Below are positions 52,845 through 60,880 of a stretch of 64,000 bases of DNA, piece after piece (position 1 is the first letter of the stretch; each line of letters begins with the position of its first letter). The translations under genes were made by a program, and so were the position numbers. This stretch comes from Crystallibacter permensis (GTDB lineage Bacteria > Actinomycetota > Actinomycetes > Actinomycetales > Micrococcaceae), in the NCBI RefSeq assembly GCF_025960875.1, contig NZ_JAODLR010000002.1, positions 248,001 through 312,000 on the forward strand, in the 5' to 3' direction. Below the pieces are notes generated by a model. The model was not told the origin of the DNA. It did not search any database and saw only the letters and a list, made by a program, of their open reading frames with translations.

Positions 52845-53486
52845 ATGAAAGCAGAAGCCGCTGGGGCAGGCCACTACGAAAGCCACCGGGACCATCCGGC
52901 ACGGCCAACCAGGCTTGGCGGGGTGAAGATCGGCTCCGCTTTCTTCGGTTGGATGACAGCCACCGGCATTTTCGTCCTGCTGGCCGGACTCGCCGCCGCG
53001 ATCGGCGCCCTCTTCGGCATCGCCGGCAGCGCCGACCCGAGCCTCCTTGCCGAACAAGCGGGACAAGGCCTGCAGAGCATTAGCATCATCGGTGCGGTGA
53101 TTCTGGCCGTCATCACCTTCCTCGCCTACTTTTCCGGCGGTTACGTCGCCGGCCGCATGGCGCGTTACGACGGAGCCAGGCAGGGTGTCGCCGTCTGGCT
53201 TTGGGCCGTCGTCGTAGCGGGGATTATCGCCGCGCTCGGAACCGTGACCGGCACGGTGTCCGGAGCGCAACTGGATGTCCCGGCCCTCCTTGCCAGCTTC
53301 CCCGGGGTTCCTCTCAATGAGGGGACGATGACAACCGGCGGAATAGTGGTGCTGATCGGCATCGGGCTGCTCTCGCTTGTGGCCGCTGTACTAGGCGGCA
53401 AGGCCGGCATGCATTATCACCGCAAGGTCGATCAGACCGAGGCAAGCGGCTATGCAGACTGGAACGCCGACGGCAGCGGCGCCTGA
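52845..53486 (+). CDS. Four-helix membrane protein of unknown function
   Basis: 213 residues with four hydrophobic helices (about 30-57, 78-103, 115-140, 165-190). The glycine-rich FFGWMTATGIFVLLAGLAAA and GGYVAGRMARYDGARQGVAV segments resemble TIGR04086-type or general stress-associated membrane proteins of Actinobacteria. AGGAGAGATTGCC lies upstream of ATG 52845. Single gene ending in a repeat-family hairpin. Confidence 0.7.
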   Translation: MKAEAAGAGHYESHRDHPARPTRLGGVKIGSAFFGWMTATGIFVLLAGLAAAIGALFGIAGSADPSLLAEQAGQGLQSISIIGAVILAVITFLAYFSGGYVAGRMARYDGARQGVAVWLWAVVVAGIIAALGTVTGTVSGAQLDVPALLASFPGVPLNEGTMTTGGIVVLIGIGLLSLVAAVLGGKAGMHYHRKVDQTEASGYADWNADGSGA

Positions 53487-53504
53487 CCTTCAGCTTCCAG
53501 ACGG

Positions 53505-53545
53505 ACGACGGCGAGTGGTTGCGTTACGCAGCCACTTGCCGTCGT
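53505..53545. terminator. Hairpin of the repeat family, copy 4
   Basis: ACGACGGC, AGTGG and TGCG pair with CGCA, CCACT and GCCGTCGT across a TTA loop; it is the longest copy, about 19 pairs. It lies 18 bases after the membrane protein stop and before the second protease cassette. Confidence 0.7.
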
Positions 53546-53638
53546 TCTGCGGCTACTCCGATAACGCCGCAGTAACGCGCCAGTAACGCTCTTCCTGCTA
53601 CACCGAGCCCATTCCCAATCCAGCCCAAGGAGACAGCC

Positions 53639-54328
53639 ATGGACCAGCACGGGGTCAACAAGGACCATTTCTGCACGATCCGCACCGTTCAGGACGTGTC
53701 CGGCAATACCAAGGCGGCGCTGCTCAACGAAGCTAAATGGACCGTCTCCCGGCTGACCGTGGGCTTCCTGGAAGGCGACCCCCAGCTGCGGCAGCGCGTG
53801 ATCGATGTGGCCCGCGAATGGACCGGCCCGGACATGGCGAACCTGGAGTTCCTGGAGGATGGATCGGAAGCGGATATCCGGATCGCGTTCCAGCAGGGCA
53901 ACGGCTCATGGTCCTTCCTCGGGACCCATGCCCAGCAGATCCCGGCAGACGAGCCGACCATGAACTATGGGTGGCTCACGCCAGATTCAACGGACGACGA
54001 CGTCCGGCGGGTCGTGCTGCACGAGTTCGGCCACGCGGTCGGGTTGATCCATGAGCACCAGAACCCGGAGAAGCCGATCCAGTGGAACCGTGCAGCGGTC
54101 ATTGCGGATTTGTCCGGACCGCCGAACAATTGGGATGAACAGACGATCGAGAACAACATTTTCAAGAAGTACAACGCGCAGGATGTCACGGGGACGGACA
54201 CGGACAAGGATTCGATCATGATGTATCCCCTCCCGCAGTCCTGGACCCTGGACGGCTTTTCGGCAGGCCTGAACTCGGATCTGTCCGATACCGACAAGGA
54301 GTTCATCCGGTCCGCGTATCCTTGGTGA
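53639..54328 (+). CDS. Intracellular zinc metalloprotease, HExxHxxGxxH type (cassette copy 2)
   Basis: 229 residues, ATG with AAGGAG upstream, no signal peptide. The zinc site HEFGHAVGLIH (H128, E129, H132, H138) and the Met-turn in DSIMMYPLP are intact. Most residues match the first copy at 21661-22362, including the whole zinc region, EHQNPEKPIQWNRAAVIADL and SGPPNNWDEQTIE. Divergence is mainly in the N-terminal and pre-zinc parts, so both copies look maintained. First gene of the second three-gene cassette. Confidence 0.88.
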   Translation: MDQHGVNKDHFCTIRTVQDVSGNTKAALLNEAKWTVSRLTVGFLEGDPQLRQRVIDVAREWTGPDMANLEFLEDGSEADIRIAFQQGNGSWSFLGTHAQQIPADEPTMNYGWLTPDSTDDDVRRVVLHEFGHAVGLIHEHQNPEKPIQWNRAAVIADLSGPPNNWDEQTIENNIFKKYNAQDVTGTDTDKDSIMMYPLPQSWTLDGFSAGLNSDLSDTDKEFIRSAYPW

Positions 54329-54354
54329 GGCGGCCGCCGACGTAAGGAGACAGC

Positions 54355-56727
54355 GTGGAGGACTACGCCGTCGTCGTCGGCATTTCGCGGTATCCGAAGT
54401 TCGCCCCGGCCGGTAGCACCGCGGATCTTGTGGGGCCGGACACTGATGCGCTGGACATCCGCAATTGGCTCGCGGCGGACGACGGCGGCGGCCTCGTCCC
54501 GGAGAACATCCGGATGATCCGCTCGGCGGACTTCGACCCTACCCCGGCGGATCCGCAGCCCGAGGAGGCCCGGATCCGCAAGGCGCTGGCGTCGCTCGTG
54601 GAGCAGACGGCTGACCGCATGGGCGGGCGCCTCTACCTCTACTTCTCAGGCCACGGCTTCGCCCCGGTGCTGGAGGAAGGGGCGCTCTTCACCGCCGAGG
54701 CCTCCCTGAGCATCCCCACCTACGTGTACGCCTACGACTGGCTGCGCAGCTTCCGCAAGGCGCTGCGCTTCCGCGAGTACGTGCTCTGGATGGACTGCTG
54801 CATGACGCACCAGCAGACCATCCCTGTCAGCAACGTGGTAATCCGCGCCGGCACCGGCACCGGCGTTCCCGGACCCGCCTTCGTGGCGGTCGCCGCCCAG
54901 ACCAAGAGCGCGCTGGAACACCGGATGCCGGATGGAAGGGTGCACGGGGTCTTCAGCTACACCCTGCTCCAAGGCCTGCGCGGCGGGGCCACGGACGAGC
55001 ACGGCCGCATCACGGCAGAGAGCCTGAAGTCCTTTCTGCACGACACCATGCCGGAATTCCTGCCGGATCAGGCCCGCAATGCATCGGCCGTGGACCTGCA
55101 TCCGTACATTCGGGCCGATTCCGGCATCCTTTTCCGCCGACTGCGCAGCCGGCCTACCTACTCGGTGCGCCTCGACTTCCCGCCAGGTGCCGTCGATCAG
55201 GAACTGAAACTGTGGACCGGAAGGCCGCACGCCGCCGTCGTCCGCCAAAAGCTGACGGGGAGTTCCTGGCAGGGCGAGCTGGTGCGCGGGTTGTATATGG
55301 CGGAAATTGCCGACGCCGGTGTGCGGCACGGTTTCCAGGTCACCGGTGCGGGGGCGCGGCACCTCCGCCTGTCGGATCTCGGCGAGCCGGTCAGGCCGCC
55401 GCATCCCACCCAGCTGTTCAGCATCGATGTCCGGGCCGCGAATCCGGCGGCGACCATTTCGGTGCTGGACCACAACCTGCAGCGCATCTTCTCCGATACC
55501 GGCGCCCTGCACGAGTTCGATGCGCCCGGGGTCTACAAGATCCGGGTCGAGCTGGGCCGGGACATTTCAAGCGTGTCCGAACAGGTCATCCTGCTGGATG
55601 CGGACATGGAGACAGCCTTCCTTTCCGCGCCGGAGGTTCCCTCGCCGGCGCCGATTCCCGGCAGCGCCCTCGCCAGCAAAGCGCACGCGGAGCCGTTCCT
55701 CGATGCCGCGGCAAGGGACAGCCTGTTGCACGGTACAGGCCAGCCCTCAAGCGGCCTCTCCATACTGGCGCGGTACTGGCTGGACGACGACGCCCCCGTA
55801 CAGCCGCCGGGGAACCCCTTGGAGGGCCTTCGGTTGTTCTCCGCCGACGGCCAGCTGCTGGTGGACCTCGGGGCGGGCCACGTCAGCCGGCCCAAGGACG
55901 TGGCGATCTGGGAGCGCGCCCTGGAACCGGGCGCCTACTTCCTCCGCCACACCTTCCGCAGCGGCCGCACCGGCGAGGCCACGGTCATGGTCTGCGACGG
56001 ATGGTTGACCCAGATCGCGTTGCAGCGCTCCCCTGCCCTGCTCGTTCCCGGCACCCCGCTCGACGACATCATGCCGATCGTCGACGCCGCCGTGTTCATG
56101 CGGGGACCGGACGCCGGCGCCCCGCCGGCCAGCGAAGACAAAGTCCTGGAAACGGCGCGGCTGGCCCTCGCCCAGGGGCGGGACCTGCTCGGCAAGCCGC
56201 ACGGCAGCGGGCTGCAGAAACTACTGCTGGAGGACTACGCAGATCCTTTGGCCGGCATCATCGGCTGCTACCTGCTGCTGATCGCGATGGACGGCGCCAA
56301 CGGCGGAACCACCGCCCAGCATGCCCAGTTCGACGCCGCCGTCGTCCGCCTCGCCTCCATGGTCGGTGACTGGCACCCGGATGTGGCGGCCCTGTCGTTG
56401 CGCTGCTCGGATCCAGCACTGCGCAGGACCGCGCCGATGGCCGTGCCGCCAATCTTTCGGTACGGCTGGCAGCTGATCGTCGAGGCCAGTTACACCCACC
56501 CGGAGCTGGTGCCCGAAGCACTCTGGCAGCGTGTCCACGCCGTCACGAACTTCGGCCCGTACCTGACTTGGGCGGCGGACGAACGGGCCAAGCGTCTGCA
56601 TGCGCGCCAACTGCAGCACTGGTTCGATGCCAAGGCCGATGACGCGAACGGCGCGGGCCCGGACGCAGGGAACCGGTTGCAGATTCCGGCTTCGGCCGCG
56701 GCCTCACTGCGCAGCCGCCGTGTTTGA
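54355..56727 (+). CDS. Caspase-like (C14) protein with large conserved C-terminal region (cassette copy 2)
   Basis: 790 residues, GTG start with AAGGAG six bases upstream. Catalytic His in YFSGHGFAP (H100) and the Cys pair in WMDCCMTH (C148/C149). As in copy 1, beta-rich domains span about 255-560 and a conserved helical region lies at about 590-770 (LAQGRDLLG, GIIGCYLLLIAMD, HPDVAALSLRC, RVHAVTNFGPYLTW). It starts 26 bases after the metalloprotease gene and overlaps the partner gene by eight bases, like copy 1. Cytoplasmic prediction. Lengths (790 and 792) and catalytic residues are conserved, so selection is maintaining both genes. Position near the injection-system operon suggests a shared process. 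Confidence 0.88.
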   Translation: MEDYAVVVGISRYPKFAPAGSTADLVGPDTDALDIRNWLAADDGGGLVPENIRMIRSADFDPTPADPQPEEARIRKALASLVEQTADRMGGRLYLYFSGHGFAPVLEEGALFTAEASLSIPTYVYAYDWLRSFRKALRFREYVLWMDCCMTHQQTIPVSNVVIRAGTGTGVPGPAFVAVAAQTKSALEHRMPDGRVHGVFSYTLLQGLRGGATDEHGRITAESLKSFLHDTMPEFLPDQARNASAVDLHPYIRADSGILFRRLRSRPTYSVRLDFPPGAVDQELKLWTGRPHAAVVRQKLTGSSWQGELVRGLYMAEIADAGVRHGFQVTGAGARHLRLSDLGEPVRPPHPTQLFSIDVRAANPAATISVLDHNLQRIFSDTGALHEFDAPGVYKIRVELGRDISSVSEQVILLDADMETAFLSAPEVPSPAPIPGSALASKAHAEPFLDAAARDSLLHGTGQPSSGLSILARYWLDDDAPVQPPGNPLEGLRLFSADGQLLVDLGAGHVSRPKDVAIWERALEPGAYFLRHTFRSGRTGEATVMVCDGWLTQIALQRSPALLVPGTPLDDIMPIVDAAVFMRGPDAGAPPASEDKVLETARLALAQGRDLLGKPHGSGLQKLLLEDYADPLAGIIGCYLLLIAMDGANGGTTAQHAQFDAAVVRLASMVGDWHPDVAALSLRCSDPALRRTAPMAVPPIFRYGWQLIVEASYTHPELVPEALWQRVHAVTNFGPYLTWAADERAKRLHARQLQHWFDAKADDANGAGPDAGNRLQIPASAAASLRSRRV

Positions 56728-57337
56728 ACTGCCGCTGGCCGACGGCATCACGGCATCCTTCCAGCGCTTCCCTTCCCCCGACAACGGCCTGCTGGCCCGC
56801 CGTCCGCCGAGCGCCGGCGCGCTGCCGCTCTGCCCCGCCGGAGACGGCGGCTTCGTATGCGCACTGCCGGACGGCGAGGCGTGCTGGATCGGGTTGACGG
56901 CCAGGCCCGGAGCCGCCATGGTTCTGGTCGGTGTGCTGGCGGAGCTGTCCGACGGCTCCCCGATCGACGTCCTTTCCGGCGCGCGGCTGTCCGGCGCTGG
57001 GACCGGCGCTGGGACCGGCGGCGGCCTTGCGGCGGTCCAACCGGTTGAATTGCTTTCGGTTCCGCCGTCCGCGCAGGTGGCCGGCATCCTCCGCCCCGGC
57101 GACGGATGGCTGGCGTTGTGCCGCGAGTCTCGCACAGCGGCAGCGGGAGGGAACACGGGGTCGCCGGAAGCGCTGGCGGTGCGCCTGCACCTGGTGGTCC
57201 GTCCGGCACCGGACCAGGCCCGGGAACAGCGCAGCACCGCCGTCGAACTGGTGGACGGTTCCCGCTTCCGGCAGGAATGCGGCGAGCGCGTTCCCGCCCC
57301 CTCGCCGACCGTCTACGGCGGCTGGCGGCTGCCCTGA
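56720..57337 (+). CDS. Caspase-associated small protein of unknown function (cassette copy 2)
   Basis: 205 residues from GTG 56720, chosen because the eight-base overlap with the caspase stop and the following FELPLADGITASFQRF match copy 1. The frame runs back to 56600 but that part is the caspase gene. Shared residues include SAGALPLC, GEACWIGLT, DGWLALC and ECGERVP. A short Gly/Ala/Thr tract (about residues 91-100) is unique to this copy and comes from an imperfect DNA repeat near 56998-57030. Function unknown. Confidence 0.75.
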   Translation: MFELPLADGITASFQRFPSPDNGLLARRPPSAGALPLCPAGDGGFVCALPDGEACWIGLTARPGAAMVLVGVLAELSDGSPIDVLSGARLSGAGTGAGTGGGLAAVQPVELLSVPPSAQVAGILRPGDGWLALCRESRTAAAGGNTGSPEALAVRLHLVVRPAPDQAREQRSTAVELVDGSRFRQECGERVPAPSPTVYGGWRLP

Positions 57338-57339
57338 GG

Positions 57340-58632
57340 CTATGCGCGACGGCGGCGGAAGCGGGGCGGGGCTCGGGGCTCCCGCGGATCCGGTGGGTTT
57401 CCGCTTCCGGCGTGCTTGGGCTGATACCGTCGGCGCCGCCACCAGAGATAGAGAGCGCCGATCGCGCCGACCACCACCGGAATGGTGATACCGAGCGGTT
57501 CGCCCCATTCCTTGACCGCGTTGCCCAGGACGTAGCCGATGCCGATCTTGACTTCGATCGACTTCTCGAACGTCTTGACCAACACATCGGCGCCGTCCGG
57601 TCCCTTGGTCCAGATTGTCAGGACCATCTGCTTCGTGCCGGCCTCGCGGGCGGTGATGTTCCAGCTCCACATCCCCACGCCCTCAGACGGCAACGCGATA
57701 AGCCCGGTGTTGCCGCTGGTGAGCTCAATATCCAGGCCGTCGCTGGTGAGATCTGCCCGCATGAATTCACACAGCTTGGGCGATTCAGTTTCTATAGGGC
57801 CTTCACCTGGCAGCTCCTCAGCCGGGTCGACGGGCGAGTCCTTGAATGCAACGCGGATCGGGAAGGCCTTGGTTTCCCCCTGGACCATCGGTGACGGCGG
57901 CCTGAACACCAGCGTCCCCTCGAAACACTTATCGAGGATTTCCTGGGTGTCGGAGCCAGGAGGTTCGGTGACCGTGGGATCCACTCCAGGGGTCGACGGC
58001 GGTGGCGCTTCCGAATCGGAGGGTTCAGTTGCTGTCGGTTCCGGAGTTCCTGTCTCCGAGGGACCTCCGGTTTCCGACCCGGTAGGGCCGGGAACTGCGC
58101 CGCCTGTGGTCGGCGGCGACCCGGCGGTCTCCGACGGAGGCGGTGGATTGCTCTCCGTCGGTCCGTCGAATTTGACGGATTGTTCCAGCACTCCCGCGGC
58201 GCCGCTGTCGTCGATCACCGTCAGCCGCACGGTATAGACGCCCGGCGCGGTGAAGGTATGGCCCCAGAACATCCCTTCGCCCTGGCTGCCGTCCGCCACC
58301 TCCCACAGGAAGGTCTCGATGATGCCGCCGTCCGGATCCACGGAAGCCGAGGCGTCCATCGTGCAGGTGAAGCCCTCGCACAGCACCACGAAGTCTGCAC
58401 GTGGTGCCTCGGACGCCGTTTGGGGAGGCTCGGCCGGATCGGATGGAGCCGACTCGGGGGTGGGATCCTGCGCTGAGCTGGCCGATGGTGCGTCCGGCGC
58501 CGGGCCGACGGCCGTTGCACTGCCGGCTCCGGCCAGTCCGAAAACCAGGAGGGCAAGCGCCAGCCAAGCAGCCCGCACCTGCGCAGACCAATGTCTATTG
58601 GGCCGCCCCGGCAGCCCCTGCGGAGAGAACAC
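57340..58632 (-). CDS. Surface protein with PKD domain, Pro-rich linker and C-terminal membrane anchor
   Basis: 430 residues from GTG 58632, which has GGAGG five bases upstream. Signal peptide (VRAAWLALALLVFGLAGAGSATA), a short acidic linker, a PKD domain (about 80-155; ASASVDPDGGIIETFLWEVA, GHTFTAPGVYTVRLTVIDDS), a long Pro/Ser/Thr/Glu-rich stretch, a beta domain (about 240-380), then the C-terminal helix ITIPVVVGAIGALYLWW with a basic tail. Its end is two bases from the convergent partner gene of the caspase cassette. It could be a surface-exposed receptor or scaffold beside the injection system. No enzymatic motif. Confidence 0.78.
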   Translation of the reverse strand: MFSPQGLPGRPNRHWSAQVRAAWLALALLVFGLAGAGSATAVGPAPDAPSASSAQDPTPESAPSDPAEPPQTASEAPRADFVVLCEGFTCTMDASASVDPDGGIIETFLWEVADGSQGEGMFWGHTFTAPGVYTVRLTVIDDSGAAGVLEQSVKFDGPTESNPPPPSETAGSPPTTGGAVPGPTGSETGGPSETGTPEPTATEPSDSEAPPPSTPGVDPTVTEPPGSDTQEILDKCFEGTLVFRPPSPMVQGETKAFPIRVAFKDSPVDPAEELPGEGPIETESPKLCEFMRADLTSDGLDIELTSGNTGLIALPSEGVGMWSWNITAREAGTKQMVLTIWTKGPDGADVLVKTFEKSIEVKIGIGYVLGNAVKEWGEPLGITIPVVVGAIGALYLWWRRRRYQPKHAGSGNPPDPREPRAPPRFRRRRA

Positions 58633-58717
58633 GCTTGCCTCCAATGACGCCCCTAGGCCGTTCTCTACCTTGCAGTCTGACCCTGCCGGCACCGTTCGTC
58701 AACGGTGCGCGTTGACT

Positions 58718-58760
58718 CGTCAAAGATGCCCGCGTAGCTGCTATCGAAGAATCATTTGAT
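58718..58760 (+). repeat. Left terminal inverted repeat of the IS
   Basis: Contains CAAAGATGCCCGCG and GAAGAATCATTTGAT, which pair with the right end (60012-60053). Confidence 0.75.
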
Positions 58761-58819
58761 AATGCCCGCGTAGCGGTGTGTCTGCCGGGCACGCTGTTGC
58801 CTGCCCGGCACTCTGAGCC

Positions 58820-60050
58820 ATGGAGCTTACGATGAGCCAACGCAGAGCCGTCACGAAGACCATCGCCACCCGCTATGCCAGGGCGGACCGGGCCTCGAAG
58901 AAGTCCATCCTGGATGAGCTGTGCGCGGTGACCGGCTGGCACCGCGACCACGCCCGGAAGGCACTGCGCCTGGCACTGGTGCTCAAGCCGGTCAAGCCCA
59001 GGCCGCCGCGGCCGCCCGTGTACGGGGAACAGGTGATCGAAGCCCTGCGGCGGTGCTGGGCGGTCCAGGGCACCCCGTGCGGGCGGCTGCTGGCCGCGGC
59101 GCTGCCGGACCTGGTCCCGCGGCTGCGCCGGTTCGAAGAGCTCCGGATCGACGACCAGACAGCCGCGCTGCTGCTGCGCATCGCGCCGGCCACGATCGAC
59201 CGGCGGCTTGCCGGGGACCGGGCCAAACTCACCGTCCACGGCAGGTCGCAGACCAAGCCCGGCTCACTGCTCAAGGACTCGATTCCGATGCGGACCTGGG
59301 CCGAATGGGACGACGCCCGGCCGGGTTTCGTGGAGATCGACCTAGTCGGCCACGAAGGCGGGAATTCGCGGGGCGAGTTCTGCTTCACCCTTGACATCAC
59401 GGACATCGCCACGGGCTGGACGGAAACCGTCTCGGTGAAGAACAAGGCCCAGAAATGGGTGTTCGCCGCGATCAAGGAGGCCACGGCGAAGTTCCCGTTC
59501 CCGATCCTGGGAATCGACTCGGATAACGGCTCTGAATTCATCAACTGGGGACTGTTCCGCTGGTGCGAGCAGGAGAACCTGACGTTCACCAGGTCCCGGT
59601 CGGGGAACAAGAACGACGGCGCCCACGTCGAGCAGAAGAACTGGCATATCGTGCGCCAGACGGTCGGCTACCACCGCTACGACACCGCAGGCGAGCTGGA
59701 GCTGCTGAACCGGATCTGGGGCGCTGCAGCGGCTGCTGACCAACCATTTCGCGCCGCAGCAAAAACTCGTCTCCAAGGAACGCAACGGCGCGAAGACCAC
59801 CAAGAAATACGACAAACCGGCCACGCCGTACCAGCGCGTCCTGGCCGATACCGGCACTGTCGCCAAGAGAGTCAAGACACGGTTGGCCAAGGAAAACGAG
59901 CCCCCTGAATCCGGCGGCCATTCAACGCCAGGTCCAGGCCCTCACGGCCGAACTGCTGACCCTCACCACGTCAAAACAAGGGCCAAAGCCCAAGCCTGCT
60001 ATCCGGGCAAAATCAAATGATTCCTCGAATCAATCGAAGCGGGCATCTTG
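58820..60050 (+). pseudogene. Rve-type DDE transposase with two single-base frameshifts
   Basis: The N-terminal helix-turn-helix part (SKKSILDELCAVTGWHRDHA) precedes an integrase-core domain with acidic residues in FVEIDLVGHEG, LGIDSDNGSEF and GAHVEQKNW, a DDE set. The frame opened at 58820 stops at 59908, but the expected C-terminal half resumes in other frames: after an extra G in GGGG near 59717-59720 (LQRLLTNHFAPQQKLVSKER), then after an extra C in CCCCC near 59901-59905 (LNPAAIQRQVQAL). This recreates a full-length protein of about 410 residues ending TGA near 60050. Both lesions are in homopolymers, so genuine inactivation and sequencing error are both possible. The IS family is uncertain. 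Confidence 0.8.
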
Positions 60051-60053
60051 ACA
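60012..60053 (-). repeat. Right terminal inverted repeat of the IS
   Basis: ATCAAATGATTCCTCG and GCGGGCATCTTGACA are the imperfect reverse complement of the left end (58718-58760). Confidence 0.75.
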
Positions 60054-60199
60054 TGATTCCCCGGGCGGTGCCGCAGATCAAACCTTTCCATACGTACCGG
60101 CGGCGGAAACGGCCGGGAAATTATCCCGTGACGGCCCTGTCTTTCAGGAGTAGCCTTTAGCACACGAGCACGATCTCTGGCTGTGAGGGGAGAGCCACG

Positions 60200-60880
60200 A
60201 TGAGCCTTGCACGGGCGGCGTTGACGGAGTTTGCGGCGTTTGTTTCGGCGGCCGTGTCTCCCGACGCCGCCACCCTTGAAGAAGACACTGCGGGGCCGGA
60301 CCATCCCCCGCCACAACCAGAGGGTCCCATCAGGATCCGACCCGTCGCCCTCGACCGGACGAGCCGCTCCCAGCGGGACGGTCCCGTCCTGGACCTCGAA
60401 CTCACCGTCGCCGTCAGCAGCTCCGGCCAGCGCGGACTGGAAAACACCGAGACCCTGCTGACAGCCCTCGAATCGGTCGGGCGCTATCGGGTGGCCCCGC
60501 TGGATAGGCAGGGGCCGCCTGCGGTTCCGACCGTGTTCAGTTTCCTCGTCCGGATCCCGGTGGCTGTCCGGCTCGACATTCCGGCGGGGCCTCCGGTCCG
60601 CGAGCCGCTGCAGCTGCGGATGGGAACCGGCCGTCTGTTGCAGGGCACCCTGCGGGGCCGGGACGGCAAGCCGCTGGCTGGCGCCCGCGTCCGCGCCCAC
60701 GCATCGGCAAGAACCGCCACCACCGGATTGGACGGCGGGTTCGAGCTGCTGACCACGCATGATGACACCCAGCACTTCACCGTGGAGTTCGACGGCGCCG
60801 CCCGCCGGATAAGTGCCAGCAGCCGGGACGTTCCGCTTACCCTCCGCTGGGAACCACCAGATGATGAAAGAGGAACCTGA
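60200..60880 (+). CDS. Pvc16-like contractile injection system protein (DUF4255 type, predicted)
   Basis: 226 residues. The N-terminal region (about 40-110; RIRPVALDRTSRSQRDGPVL, GLENTETLLTALESVGRYRV) fits the Pvc16/DUF4255 family that caps the sheath in extracellular contractile injection systems. The C-terminal part (about 150-215; GTLRGRDGKPLAGARVRAHA, GLDGGFELL) is a carboxypeptidase-regulatory-like beta domain. It is the first gene of the operon after the IS, and its TGA overlaps the sheath ATG by one base. GGGGAG lies upstream of ATG 60200. Family call rests on layout and pattern and needs a profile search. Confidence 0.7.
   Translation: MSLARAALTEFAAFVSAAVSPDAATLEEDTAGPDHPPPQPEGPIRIRPVALDRTSRSQRDGPVLDLELTVAVSSSGQRGLENTETLLTALESVGRYRVAPLDRQGPPAVPTVFSFLVRIPVAVRLDIPAGPPVREPLQLRMGTGRLLQGTLRGRDGKPLAGARVRAHASARTATTGLDGGFELLTTHDDTQHFTVEFDGAARRISASSRDVPLTLRWEPPDDERGT

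Larger units (their letters stand above)
58718..60053 (+). mobile_element. Insertion sequence with DDE transposase, about 1.34 kb
   Basis: The ends are defined by imperfect inverted repeats of about 42 bp: GATGCCCGC near the left end (about 58725) with AGAATCATTTGAT (58748-58760), mirrored at the right end by ATCAAATGATTCCTCG (60012-60027) through GCGGGCATC (60040-60048). The outermost bases are CGTCAA on the left and TTGACA on the right. The transposase fills the interior. I could not identify a clean target duplication by eye. It separates the PKD gene from the injection-system operon. Confidence 0.75.

Noticed and set aside
55212-56369. 385-codon plus-strand ORF within the second caspase gene
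   Set aside because: Out-of-frame shadow, Arg/Ala-rich, no homology-like motifs.
56998-57030. Short tandem GACCGGCGCTG repeat as a regulatory or mobile element
   Set aside because: It is only about two copies long, in frame, and encodes a Gly/Ala/Thr tract within the partner gene.
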